Shown: positions 1 to 8,770, counted from the stretch's first letter. The stretch is DNA of 23,147 nt from Lachnospiraceae bacterium UBA1778 (GCA_002315255.1 DCGM01000033.1:4802-27948), one strand, 5' to 3'. Notes: a model not told the origin generated them from the letters alone. Translations and numbers: made by a program.

Positions 1-1
1 C

Positions 2-1414
2 GTCGGCACCGGCTCGGGCACCATCAAGTATCTGGAAAGCGGCGCGCTCATCGGCGTGACGACAGCATCCACGCCTGTCGAGGGCACTCCGGTCGACATT
101 ACCGGAGCGAACAGCGCTGACTACAGCAGCTATTTCTCGAGCGACAACAAAGCTTATTCCGTCATCAATGACGGAACCGGTTCGGCCCAGATCGTAAAAC
201 TGGCTGTCCATACGCACAGCTGGACCTATAAGGATCATGCGGCTGACGCTTCCGTCAATGCTGACACGATTAAGGCAGTGTGCGGATGTACGGTCGGGAC
301 CTGCAGCATCACGGATACCACGCTGACCATTCAGAAACCGACGCTCACGACTTATGGCGAAACCGGAAAGAGTGAAAATGCCACCCTTTCTGCGACCACG
401 CTCGGCGGCTTGACCGTTTCTGCAGATAACATCAAATATTATGCAAAGACCGCCGACGGGACCGGCTGGGAAACGACTCCGCTGACTGCTGCGCCTGTCA
501 AAGCCGGAACCTATAAGGCCTGCATCACGGTCGGTTCCGGAGCCGATGCCCGGACCGCATCCGTGGAATATACGATCGAAAAGAAGACAGTCACGATCAC
601 GGCGGACGATAAGAGCATGAAGCTTGGGGAAAGCGTTCCTACGTTTACCGCGAAGGTGGAAGGCCTCATCGGAACCGACGAGATTACATATGTTTTCAAT
701 ACCCTCGCGCCGACGGCGCAGGGCGTGTACAGCATTGTCCCGACTGTGACGGGAGGAGCAGATAATTACGCAGTCACCTGTGTGCCGGGATCTCTCGCGG
801 TCAGCACAGACACTGCTGATGTAAAAGCAGATCCTACAAATGTAAAGGCTGTCTTCACCCAGTTCTCCGGAAAAACCGAATACAGCGGAAAACAGCTGGA
901 TGTCGAAATCCGGACGGGCGGCGAAGTGCCGCAGAGCGACAAGACGCTGATCACAGGGACGGTCGGAACGAAAAAGAAAGTGGTTTACACGGATACGGAC
1001 CTCATGCTCATCATTAAGACCAGCACCGGCACGACGGAAGAGAACATCGGCGATAAGAATGATACGCTGATTGCGATCGTCTATAAGTTTGACTTCAGTC
1101 AGAAGGATAAAGTCCAGGTATACCGTGTGCATACGGCGGCCGGCGAAACCGCTAAGGTGGAAGAGCTCACGAAGACGCCGAACACGGCAGGCGAGTATGT
1201 CGCATATGATACGACGGCCGGCACGATCACAGTCTATGCGAAGAAGTATTCGACGTACGCCTTCGTTTATGAAGATGTTGAGGCACCTGCGCCGCCGACC
1301 GGCGACACGAATCACCTGATGCTGATTTTCGCGATTATGATCCTTTCGCTTATCGGATTGGTTGCACTTGTGTATGCACAAAAACATCAAAAAGGTGTCC
1401 ACGCATCCATTTGA
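2..1414 (+). CDS. Large cell-surface protein, C-terminal part (5' end outside window)
   Basis: The frame is open from base 2, so the apparent GTG start at 56 is internal; 470 residues are visible. The first 60 or so residues resemble the segment after the beta-helix of the 3309-8762 protein (ITGANSADY here, ITGNNSANY there), so the two are partial paralogues. Next comes a module with HTHSW, then CGC and VGTC, then Ig-like segments. One of these (TVTITADDKSMKLGESVPTF) looks like an MBG-type beta domain. The C-terminus reads APPTGD, a hydrophobic stretch of about 20 residues, then AQKHQK. That is a degenerate sortase-type signal (PPTG instead of LPxTG) or a plain membrane anchor. The likely role is an extracellular adhesin or structural surface protein; no catalytic motif is seen. 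The stop lies 10 bases before the next start. Confidence 0.88.
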   Translation, partial: VGTGSGTIKYLESGALIGVTTASTPVEGTPVDITGANSADYSSYFSSDNKAYSVINDGTGSAQIVKLAVHTHSWTYKDHAADASVNADTIKAVCGCTVGTCSITDTTLTIQKPTLTTYGETGKSENATLSATTLGGLTVSADNIKYYAKTADGTGWETTPLTAAPVKAGTYKACITVGSGADARTASVEYTIEKKTVTITADDKSMKLGESVPTFTAKVEGLIGTDEITYVFNTLAPTAQGVYSIVPTVTGGADNYAVTCVPGSLAVSTDTADVKADPTNVKAVFTQFSGKTEYSGKQLDVEIRTGGEVPQSDKTLITGTVGTKKKVVYTDTDLMLIIKTSTGTTEENIGDKNDTLIAIVYKFDFSQKDKVQVYRVHTAAGETAKVEELTKTPNTAGEYVAYDTTAGTITVYAKKYSTYAFVYEDVEAPAPPTGDTNHLMLIFAIMILSLIGLVALVYAQKHQKGVHASI

Positions 1415-1424
1415 AGATAGAGAT

Positions 1425-2468
1425 ATGAACTTAGAGACCTTGTATTTTCAGATTAAAGAATCCCTTTCAGGCTTGGATTTCGAAAAAATCTGGCCGGGCT
1501 TTTCGCCGCTGAAATTTGCCTTATTTAATCAGAACCAATGCTTTTTTAACGGGCAGTATATCGAAAAAACGGATGATTTCTGCGCGAACACATCCATTTG
1601 CTATCAGGGAGAGCAGATTGCCATCTGGATGGCAGATGAGGAGGAGATTGACCTCCCGGTTTTGACCTCGAAAATCGTTCATGAGATGTTTCATGGATTT
1701 CAGCAGATTCAGGGCTGGGACTGCTGGGCGAATGAGATGGAAGCATTGTATCGTTATCAGTACAATGCGGAGAACTTAGGCTATAAACTGCGTGAGAATG
1801 AACTTCTGCTTGAGCTGCTGGAGCATTTTGAAAAAGCATCTTTTCATGAGCTTTTGCTTTTGAGAAAGTTCCGCCATGAAAAGTATCCGTATGAGTTTTT
1901 ATATGAAATCAGGGTTGAAGAAATCGAAGGAACGGCGAACTACGTGGAGTGGCAGACGCTGAAGCAGCTGGATTCTGAAAAGGCATTGTCTTTGGCAGAA
2001 GATATGCGGGTGACCATGACGAAACCGGAGTCTTTATTTCCGATCAGGATCTCCAGCTATTACACCGGCGCGCTTTTGGTGAATGCGCTGATTCAGGCCG
2101 GAATCGATTCGTTCCATTCTCCCGAACGCCCCGTGATTCTTTCGGCTATCCGGCCGGTGGATCTCGCCGGCTGGCGAGCCCCTGAAAACAGTCCCTTCTT
2201 CACGGCGGCCAAAGAGGCGATTGATGCATTCAACCGGAAATCCGCTGAAATCATTCAGTCTGCTGTCAGCAGGAACGAAATTGTTCTGCAGGGGGATCTC
2301 AAAGTAGTGTGCGTGAATATCTATGATGCGAGATGCTACCAGGGATATCTCACATCGAGGTATTTCCTGATGTACCAGGATGGAGAGGAGCGAAAGACCA
2401 TCGAAGGGGATTTTGTGATCCACATGAAGGACGAAAAAATGATGGATAAGGTCTTCCGGTGGGAGTAA
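1425..2468 (+). CDS. Putative HExxH zinc metallopeptidase-like protein
   Basis: 347 residues with no signal peptide or membrane segment, so probably cytosolic. HEMFH at residues 86-90 (preceded by TSKIV, followed by GFQQIQGW) is a textbook HExxH zinc site. The run EEIEGTA at 165-171 offers a glutamate third ligand in the place expected for gluzincin peptidases. The region between is helical and rich in Leu, Glu and Tyr. I start it at the ATG at 1425, 10 bases after the upstream stop. An in-frame TTG at 1362 would add 21 residues overlapping the anchor of the previous gene and has no ribosome site; the site before 1425 (GAAGATAGAGA) is itself weak. The gene ends 10 bases before the acetyltransferase, suggesting co-transcription. 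I do not recognise the exact family or substrate, and a non-peptidase metal protein is possible. Confidence 0.8.
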   Translation: MNLETLYFQIKESLSGLDFEKIWPGFSPLKFALFNQNQCFFNGQYIEKTDDFCANTSICYQGEQIAIWMADEEEIDLPVLTSKIVHEMFHGFQQIQGWDCWANEMEALYRYQYNAENLGYKLRENELLLELLEHFEKASFHELLLLRKFRHEKYPYEFLYEIRVEEIEGTANYVEWQTLKQLDSEKALSLAEDMRVTMTKPESLFPIRISSYYTGALLVNALIQAGIDSFHSPERPVILSAIRPVDLAGWRAPENSPFFTAAKEAIDAFNRKSAEIIQSAVSRNEIVLQGDLKVVCVNIYDARCYQGYLTSRYFLMYQDGEERKTIEGDFVIHMKDEKMMDKVFRWE

Positions 2469-2478
2469 AGGTGGAGAA

Positions 2479-2988
2479 ATGTTAATTGAAACTGAAAGAT
2501 TAATTATTACAGAATTTACGATGGATATGGCACAGACGGTTCAGGAGAATTCTCTGGACGAGGATAACCGGAGATTTGTCCCGGACGAAGTCTGGGAGAC
2601 GGTCGAGGAAGCGGAAGAGACGCTGGAGTTTCTGATCGAGCAGTACGGCCGGTTCGAAGGGCCGTTGGTCTATCCGGTGATTGTAAAAGAAACGCAGAGC
2701 AATGTGGGCTATGTCCAGCTCTGTCCGCTCGATGATGACGTGTGGGAAGTCGGCTATCACATTGCGAAGAAGTATACGGGAAACGGCTATGCGACTGAAG
2801 CTGTAAAGGCCTTCCTGCCGGTTATCGCGAAAGAAGCCGGAATATCTGAAATCTACGGAATCAGCCTGGCAGATAACACGGCCTCCCTCATCATTATGGA
2901 GCGCTGCGGCTTTGAGAATCTTTTCAAAGGTATCGCCCCGTATCAGGGTGAGGACCGAGAAGTCGTAAAAAATGTCTGGAGAGCATAA
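2479..2988 (+). CDS. GNAT-family N-acetyltransferase (RimJ/RimL-like)
   Basis: 169 residues, a usual length for this family. It opens with MLIETERLIITEF, the characteristic first strand of RimJ/RimL-type acetyltransferases. The central strand WEVGYHIAKKYTGNGYATEA carries the acetyl-CoA pyrophosphate loop (G101-N-G103). The late motif DNTASLIIMERCGF matches the family's last helix and strand. It would transfer an acetyl group from acetyl-CoA to an amine, such as a ribosomal-protein N-terminus, an antibiotic or a small metabolite; the substrate cannot be read from sequence. A good ribosome site (AGGTGGAG) precedes the ATG. It sits 10 bases after the putative zinc peptidase gene and is probably co-expressed with it. 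Confidence 0.92.
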   Translation: MLIETERLIITEFTMDMAQTVQENSLDEDNRRFVPDEVWETVEEAEETLEFLIEQYGRFEGPLVYPVIVKETQSNVGYVQLCPLDDDVWEVGYHIAKKYTGNGYATEAVKAFLPVIAKEAGISEIYGISLADNTASLIIMERCGFENLFKGIAPYQGEDREVVKNVWRA

Positions 2989-3308
2989 AGCACGCCCTCT
3001 GTGATAAGGGCGGATGAACTCTCTTTCTGAGAAATCAGTATGATGTGACGAAAAACTTAATATCGATTAAAATTCCTCTGTTGAGAGTTGTATTTGCCTG
3101 GGATTCTGGGTACATATCAGGCCGACAGAGGAATTTTTTCTGTGTTTTCACAGGATTATTTAAATTTCTTCACAAAAAGAATGTTTTTATCCGATATGTT
3201 AATATTTGCCAATTACTCATAATGGGTAGGGACTCTGTCCCGCTAAAATTTGTTTTTTAAGCAGAAATTCCGCCAAAATTTCTGACTAAAAAATGGAGGA
3301 TTGAAAAA
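2989..3308 (+). other. Non-coding stretch between acetyltransferase and split lectin gene
   Basis: About 320 bases with no convincing gene; a 71-codon frame starting at a GTG at 3045 lacks a ribosome site and runs through hairpins. In order it holds a small hairpin CGCCCT/AGGGCG (2993-2998 with 3007-3012), a tiny GAAA-capped hairpin CTGA-GAAA-TCAG (3027-3038), a long-looped terminator-like hairpin (3069-3139), a short GGGAC/GTCCC hairpin (3229-3241), an eight-pair hairpin CAGAAATT/AATTTCTG (3262-3284), and the GGAGG ribosome site (3295-3299) of the next gene. It is clearly more AT-rich than the flanking genes. No promoter with good boxes was found, though one should lie between about 3140 and 3290. 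Confidence 0.7.
3069..3139 (+). terminator. Terminator-like hairpin with long structured loop
   Basis: A perfect 13-pair stem, AAAATTCCTCTGT (3069-3081) with ACAGAGGAATTTT (3125-3137), runs directly into a T tract (3134-3139). The 43-base loop can form an inner GCCTG/CAGGC stem. It probably ends the transcript of the acetyltransferase. The loop is long for a simple terminator, so a regulated terminator or a small structured RNA is possible. Confidence 0.55.
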
Positions 3309-4781
3309 ATGAAACATACGATGAGAAATACCCGCAAAGTGTGGGCTGTTCTTTTGGCGGCCCTGATGGTTCTCGCAACCATTCACTTCGACGATTATGT
3401 AACGGTCTACGCAGCTTCCGATACGATTTCGGTAGCCGTGGACAGCACTAGCACGTACTCACCGACACAGATCATCAACGGTGATTTCAGCGCGCGTCCC
3501 CATATGGCGTACACCTACAACGGGACCACCTATAACACCTGGCCGGGCAATGTCCTCACGGGCGAGTATATCTCCCAGTCTTACCCGAACGGTACGAACG
3601 GCGGCTGGAACACCACCGAGAACAGGATCTATGTGGGCAGCTTGTTTGAATACTACTGTGGCTCTGGCGTAGGCAGAAACGGAAACGGCGGCTTTGTCGA
3701 AATGAACGCATTTAACTCCGCTGTTCTCTATCAGGATCTGTCGACTACCGGCGGAGATGTTATCCGCTGGACGCTGAAGCATTGCTCCCGTAAAGGCTAC
3801 GGAGACGATCCGCAGAGAATGTATGTCCAGGTAGGCGCACCGGAATATTCAGGCGGAAAAATTGTCGCGGCCTCTGGTCTTAACTCCAGCGTGAATGCGC
3901 ATATTCAGTCGGCAACTCTCGCGACTTATCAGTATAACGGAATCACGAACGGAAACGGAACGCTGGCTTTTGCCAATGCTTCTGACCTCGCGGCTTTAAG
4001 CGTCGCGCAGAGCAACAACAATTGGAATACTGCCAGCGGCATCTATGTAATTCCGAGCGGACAGACTGTAACACGTTTCGCATTTATCGCTACCGGAAAT
4101 ACCCCGGACGGCGGTAACCTTTTAGATGATATTACGTTCTCGACCTTGGTCGGTAACCTCAGTGCATCCGGCAACAGTGACGGCAGCGCTACTGTTAAAG
4201 GCTACTGGGGCGATTCTGATAAAACGAAGAAGTTCTGCATTAAGATCGGTGATACCGTTCATCAGATTGATATGCAGTCTGTTCTGAACCGGAACTTCGA
4301 AATCACCATTCCTGCCAGCATGATCGGCAATGTGGAGCAGATCACGGTTTATCATCAGGATTATGTATCTGCAAGTAAAACCCTGAAGATCGTTCCCTCT
4401 GTCGCGCTCAAGGATTTTGCTTCTGTAAGCAATACGACGAATCAGTTCACCTATCCGAATGCGGCTGTCACGGGTTATGTCCGTAGCATCATGATCACCG
4501 TCGATTCCGGCTCCTTCAGCGTCTCGAAAGCAGCTGACATTCAGGATCAGGCCGGCTATTCGAAGACTTTCTTCGTTGCGGATGCTGCAGCGGCGCAGGC
4601 ATTGCTGCGGTCTGCTAAATTCACTATGGCCAGTGGAAAGACCACTCAGAACGTAACCGTCACCGTTTCCGGTGAAACGATCGATCTGAAGGGAAAGTCC
4701 ATCACCATCACGCAGAAGAACAGCGCGGACGGTGTGGCACATTATTACGGTTATGTTAAAACCGGAACCAAAAATGATTAA
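3309..4781 (+). CDS. Surface lectin protein, N-terminal piece of a gene split by an in-frame stop
   Basis: 490 residues ending at TAA 4779-4781. There is an N-terminal signal peptide (basic MRNTRK, then a hydrophobic core VWAVLLAALMVLA) with probable cleavage after VYA, near residue 35. GGAGG at 3295-3299 sits nine bases before the ATG. Residues about 55-280 begin IINGDFS and look like a jelly-roll/carbohydrate-binding beta-sandwich (NGGFVEMNAFNSAVLYQDLS, VQVGAPEYS). Ig-like strands follow to about 470. The last residues, HYYGYVKTGTKND, are the usual lead-in to a C-type lectin domain, which continues in the same frame after the stop. If translation ends here the product is a secreted protein with no anchor. 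I regard this and the 4782-8762 part as one gene; see the next entry and the findings. Confidence 0.85.
   Translation: MKHTMRNTRKVWAVLLAALMVLATIHFDDYVTVYAASDTISVAVDSTSTYSPTQIINGDFSARPHMAYTYNGTTYNTWPGNVLTGEYISQSYPNGTNGGWNTTENRIYVGSLFEYYCGSGVGRNGNGGFVEMNAFNSAVLYQDLSTTGGDVIRWTLKHCSRKGYGDDPQRMYVQVGAPEYSGGKIVAASGLNSSVNAHIQSATLATYQYNGITNGNGTLAFANASDLAALSVAQSNNNWNTASGIYVIPSGQTVTRFAFIATGNTPDGGNLLDDITFSTLVGNLSASGNSDGSATVKGYWGDSDKTKKFCIKIGDTVHQIDMQSVLNRNFEITIPASMIGNVEQITVYHQDYVSASKTLKIVPSVALKDFASVSNTTNQFTYPNAAVTGYVRSIMITVDSGSFSVSKAADIQDQAGYSKTFFVADAAAAQALLRSAKFTMASGKTTQNVTVTVSGETIDLKGKSITITQKNSADGVAHYYGYVKTGTKND
4779..4781 (+). other. In-frame TAA interrupting a single long surface gene
   Basis: The codons read AAT GAT TAA AAC GCT TCT. 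The frame before (from 3309) and after (to 8762) is identical, and the residues after the stop, NASGSITFSDAYAQAK, complete the first helix of the C-type lectin fold. It is codon 491 of a would-be 1,817-codon gene. No ribosome site or ATG for a restart follows. The surrounding sequence (TAA AAC) is not a recognised readthrough context such as a stop codon followed by CARYYA. Confidence 0.85.
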
Positions 4782-7700
4782 AACGCTTCTGGCAGTATCA
4801 CCTTCTCAGACGCTTATGCACAGGCGAAGAGCCTGACCTTTAACGGCTTGAAGGGTTACCTCGCCACCATCACGAGCGCGGCAGAGAACACGCTTCTCGA
4901 TAATATCACCGGCTGGATGGGCTGGGGCGGCGGCGGCCGTGTTTCTCAGGCTCATGCATCACTGAACGGCGATACCTTCTATACTGGCGGCAGCATTATT
5001 CCTGCGAGCAGCGGATCTACCTGGTACTGGGTCTGCGGTCCGGAAGCAGGACAAACGATCAACAGCTATTTTACTTTCTGGAACTCCGGCGAACCGAACG
5101 GAAGCGGCAGCAGCGGCGAATACCTGCTGATGCTCCATTTCCCTGGTGCCGGAAGATGGAATGATATTAACAATGCTACCCATAAGATGCCCGGTTACTT
5201 CGTAGAATGGTCTGAGGATACCAGAGATGCTAACGCGGAAATCTTATCGGATGAAGATCAGGCGGTCAATCGCCTCCACCAGCATTGCGACTGCGGAGAA
5301 GACGGCTGCACCGGCGCAGGCCATAATAAAGCTCAGGTCTGGACGGCAACTTCGTCTCTTCCGACCACGGCCGGATACTATTATCTCACGAGCGATGTGA
5401 CCATATCGAAGACTTGGACGCCGGCAGACGGAACGCATCTTTGCTTAAACGGTCATGTAATCCGTTCAAGCGGCAGCGTTCGCATTATTAACGTGGCGAG
5501 AAATACCAGTGTGGTCATCACCGACTGTAATGAATCTTCAAAGCATAATTTTAAGGTTGAAGAGAGCGGTCTTTGGAAATTAACGGATGAAACTGCGAAT
5601 GCAAAAGCAGTGGAAACCTTAACCGAAATGCCGAAAACAGGGGATATCATCACCGTTTCGGGTGGTGTTATCACCGGCGCAAACGCGGCCAGCGGCTCCG
5701 GTATCTATGATGACGGTACCCTTTATCTCTACGGCGGCAATGTAGTCGGTAATACGGCTGAGTTCGGCGGCGGTATGTTTGTCAGACATGGTAATTGCAC
5801 CATTGACGGCGCAAATCTGTACGGAAATATCTGCACGAGAGCAGGTGCCGGCGCCATTCACACAGATGAGGACGGTATCCTGACGCTGAAGAGCGGCCGG
5901 ATTCAGTTTAACTGCAGCAATGGCACGAGTGAAAAATACGGCGCTGCTGTTCAGATTCAGGGCAGTGTCAAATTCTATATGACGGGTGGCGAGATCAGCT
6001 ACAACCGGTCCACTACCCACGCCGGCGGTATTATGGTCCGCGGTGGTTCGACTCAGCTGACGGGCGGTATCGTTACGAAAAATGACGCGGCCTTAAAAGG
6101 AGACGGCGTCTACCTGACAAACGGTACACTTTCTCTCGGCGGAAACATCGATATCAGCGGCAATAACGGCAGCAACCTCTATCTTCCGAAAGATAAGACG
6201 GTAGCTGTGCTTACGGGCGCTTCTGCTCCGAAGACCGGCATGAAGGTCGGCGTGACGACCGCAGTGGCACCGACGGCCGCGAACCGCGTTTCCATCACCG
6301 GAAATAACAGCGCTAATTATGAAAGCTTCTTTGTAAGCGACGATTCAAACTTTAAAACAGTCAATACCGTTTCCGGCGACGCACAGGTAGTGAAGCTTCG
6401 CGCTCATGAGCATGCTTGGAGCTACAGTGCCAGCGGCGCTACATTGACCGCCACCTGCACGGATACGGTAGGAACCTGCGATAATACCGAGAACACTTCC
6501 GTCACGATCCTTGCGCCTGAAGCATTGACCTATGACGGATCGGCGAAAGCTGCAACCCTCAGCAAAACGACTCTGGCAGGACAGACTTCTCTGCCGACGA
6601 TCAGCTATAGCTATAAAGAAAAGGCAGACGGAGAGTTTGCCGCTGTCGAAAGCGTGGTGAACGCAGGCTTCTATCGCGCAAGCTTCACCATCGGCACCGC
6701 TACAGCTTCTGTCGAGTTTGAAGTTACGAAAGCATCGCTTGTGGGCGCGGCCTTCGGATCAGCGATCACCTATGGCGATAAGCTGAATAACTCCACGATC
6801 AGCGGAACCGCATTCTTTAACAGTAAAGAAATTCCGGGCAAATTCACCTGGAATGACGGCGACACCATCTATCCGGTGGTTGCTGACAGCAATGCAACCT
6901 ATTACACCGTTACCTTTACGCCAGATGACGCGCTGAATTTCAATTCATTCACGAAGCAGGTTCAGATTCAGGTGCTGAAGGCTGAGCAGGACTTTGAAGG
7001 TTCTCCGGTCAGCACTGATGAAACGATTGATGCGAAGAATGACGGAACCATTACCGGCTTGAACGATAAGATGGAATACCGTATTCAGGGCGGCGAGTGG
7101 ATTTCTGTTCCGACAGACGCCACCGAAGTGACCGGTCTCTCTGACGGAAAGTACTATATCCGCCTGAAGGCTGACGATAATCATAACCCCTCTGACTCTG
7201 ATTCTGTCGTCATCGAAGCCGGCAGAAAGCTGAATGTCACCATTCCGGAAGAAACGGAACAGGTCGGCTATATCCTTACAACTACCCATACCGAGGCCAG
7301 CTGGAATGACAGCGTGACGCTCCATTATGAGATGAAGCCCGGTTATACCGCAACGCTCGAAGAGACCGTTATGCTGAACGGCGCTCCGGTTATCTTTGAC
7401 GAAAACGGCGATTACACCTTCTCGGCAGAAGAGGACTACATTGTCGAAGTGAATGGAGTCGAGGACATCACGGCTCCTACCGGCGAAATCATGGTCGCCG
7501 CAAACTCCTTCAAGTCGTTCCTGTCGAAGATCGCCTTCGGTCTTTTCTTCCAGGAGACTCCGAGTATTACCGTTTCTGCAGCTGATGCAGGCTCCGGCGT
7601 GAAATCCGTAGAGTATTTAATCAGCGAAAGAGCGCTGACGGAAGAGGAAGTCCGGAATCATACCAAGTGGAACACCTATGCGAAGGCTATCAGCCTCGAG

Positions 7701-8762
7701 CCGAACGGCGCTTATGTGATCTATGTCCGCTTGACCGACCATGCTGGAAACGTAAGCTACCTTTCCTCAAACGGCATTGTCATTGATAATGCAGCTCCGG
7801 AAATTTCCGGAATCGCTGACGGCGAGACTTATTACACCACCCAGAGCTTTACAGTGTCGGACGCTGTTTCCGGCGTGAAGACTGTGACGCTGGACGGCGA
7901 GGAAGTTACTGAATTCCAGCTGGCCGGCAATGTGGATCATGTTTACACCATCATTGTAACCGATTATTCGCAGAACACCGTCACTTACACGGTTACGATG
8001 AAGACGATTGACTCGCTGGTGAAGGAACTGGAAAACATCACCGAAGAAAATGTAACGCGTGATACTCTGCCGATTATCGAGAAGATTAAAGAGATTATCG
8101 GCGGGCTCGATACAGATGACGCGATGCCGGAAGAAAAAGCGGCGCTGAAAGATATTCTCGACCGCGGTGAAGTACTGGCCGAGAAGGTCGAAGCGACCGA
8201 AAAGGCTTTAGAGGAAGTCAAAACGACCATCGAGCAGTATGTCCTTGAGAATGTAACCTCCGAGAACCGGGAGGACATTGAGAATGTGAAGGCAGCGCTC
8301 GAAGCGATCGAAGATGATAACCTCACCGAGGAAGAGAAGGCTGACAATGACGAAATCCTTCAGCGGCTGAAAGCGTTACTTGAGACGCTGGACGAAGCCG
8401 GAAATACGCTGAGCACGGTGAATGAAACGCTCGCAGAAATCAACTTCGAAACTGTGTCCTCTGCGGACCGTATGAGCATTGAAACCGCGAAGATGAACCT
8501 GATCACCATCAGTGATTCGAACCTCACTGAGGAAGAGAAGGCGATGAAGAACGAGACGCTTCTGAAGCTCGACGAGCTTCTGAGAAAGCTGGACGAAGCG
8601 GAAGCAGAACTTGCAAAGAGATGTAAGCTTTGCGGCATCTGCCCGATTCAGCCGCTCGGAATCTGCCTGTTTATCTGGATCGCAATCATTCTGTTTATTC
8701 TCGCAGTGATCATTGCTTTCATTTCAAAGAAGAAACGCGAAAAGAAAGAAGATTTACAGTGA
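4782..8762 (+). CDS. Surface lectin / beta-helix protein, C-terminal piece of the split gene
   Basis: This continues the frame of the preceding piece. The first possible restart is a TTG at 4848, inside the lectin fold and without a ribosome site, so it is unlikely to be a separate gene. Numbering from 3309, residues 492-640 form a C-type lectin domain with EPN (595-597) and WND (617-619), the calcium/sugar-binding motifs. About 680-965 is a right-handed parallel beta-helix with repeated GGxI/xGNxA turns. About 1030-1065 is a HEHAW...C...C module. MBG/Ig-like domains follow to about 1310, then Ig-like domains (DAGSGVKSVEYLI) to 1565. Residues 1570-1775 hold two helical, coiled-coil-like repeats sharing NLTEEEKA. 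Last come CKLCGIC, a membrane segment (about 1783-1805) and the tail KKKREKK. It is likely a cell-surface sugar-binding adhesin anchored by its C-terminal helix; no LPxTG is present. Confidence 0.85.
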   Translation, partial: NASGSITFSDAYAQAKSLTFNGLKGYLATITSAAENTLLDNITGWMGWGGGGRVSQAHASLNGDTFYTGGSIIPASSGSTWYWVCGPEAGQTINSYFTFWNSGEPNGSGSSGEYLLMLHFPGAGRWNDINNATHKMPGYFVEWSEDTRDANAEILSDEDQAVNRLHQHCDCGEDGCTGAGHNKAQVWTATSSLPTTAGYYYLTSDVTISKTWTPADGTHLCLNGHVIRSSGSVRIINVARNTSVVITDCNESSKHNFKVEESGLWKLTDETANAKAVETLTEMPKTGDIITVSGGVITGANAASGSGIYDDGTLYLYGGNVVGNTAEFGGGMFVRHGNCTIDGANLYGNICTRAGAGAIHTDEDGILTLKSGRIQFNCSNGTSEKYGAAVQIQGSVKFYMTGGEISYNRSTTHAGGIMVRGGSTQLTGGIVTKNDAALKGDGVYLTNGTLSLGGNIDISGNNGSNLYLPKDKTVAVLTGASAPKTGMKVGVTTAVAPTAANRVSITGNNSANYESFFVSDDSNFKTVNTVSGDAQVVKLRAHEHAWSYSASGATLTATCTDTVGTCDNTENTSVTILAPEALTYDGSAKAATLSKTTLAGQTSLPTISYSYKEKADGEFAAVESVVNAGFYRASFTIGTATASVEFEVTKASLVGAAFGSAITYGDKLNNSTISGTAFFNSKEIPGKFTWNDGDTIYPVVADSNATYYTVTFTPDDALNFNSFTKQVQIQVLKAEQDFEGSPVSTDETIDAKNDGTITGLNDKMEYRIQGGEWISVPTDATEVTGLSDGKYYIRLKADDNHNPSDSDSVVIEAGRKLNVTIPEETEQVGYILTTTHTEASWNDSVTLHYEMKPGYTATLEETVMLNGAPVIFDENGDYTFSAEEDYIVEVNGVEDITAPTGEIMVAANSFKSFLSKIAFGLFFQETPSITVSAADAGSGVKSVEYLISERALTEEEVRNHTKWNTYAKAISLEPNGAYVIYVRLTDHAGNVSYLSSNGIVIDNAAPEISGIADGETYYTTQSFTVSDAVSGVKTVTLDGEEVTEFQLAGNVDHVYTIIVTDYSQNTVTYTVTMKTIDSLVKELENITEENVTRDTLPIIEKIKEIIGGLDTDDAMPEEKAALKDILDRGEVLAEKVEATEKALEEVKTTIEQYVLENVTSENREDIENVKAALEAIEDDNLTEEEKADNDEILQRLKALLETLDEAGNTLSTVNETLAEINFETVSSADRMSIETAKMNLITISDSNLTEEEKAMKNETLLKLDELLRKLDEAEAELAKRCKLCGICPIQPLGICLFIWIAIILFILAVIIAFISKKKREKKEDLQ

Positions 8763-8770
8763 CGCTGTAA

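Noticed and set aside
1362..1424. TTG-initiated 21-residue extension of the putative zinc peptidase
   Set aside because: It overlaps the anchor-coding end of the previous gene and lacks a ribosome site; ATG 1425 fits the gene spacing better.
3069..3139. Known riboswitch class (c-di-GMP, preQ1)
   Set aside because: The conserved core bases of these classes were not found; only the hairpin and T run are supported.
3045..3260. 71-codon + strand open frame starting at GTG
   Set aside because: No ribosome site, lies across several hairpins in an AT-rich leader, and its protein has no domain-like character.
4122..4742. 206-codon minus-strand frame
   Set aside because: It overlaps the split surface gene entirely and shows no start signal or domain.
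4848..8762. Separate gene starting at TTG 4848
   Set aside because: The TTG is in the middle of the lectin fold, has no ribosome site or signal peptide, and the frame is continuous with the upstream gene across one stop codon.
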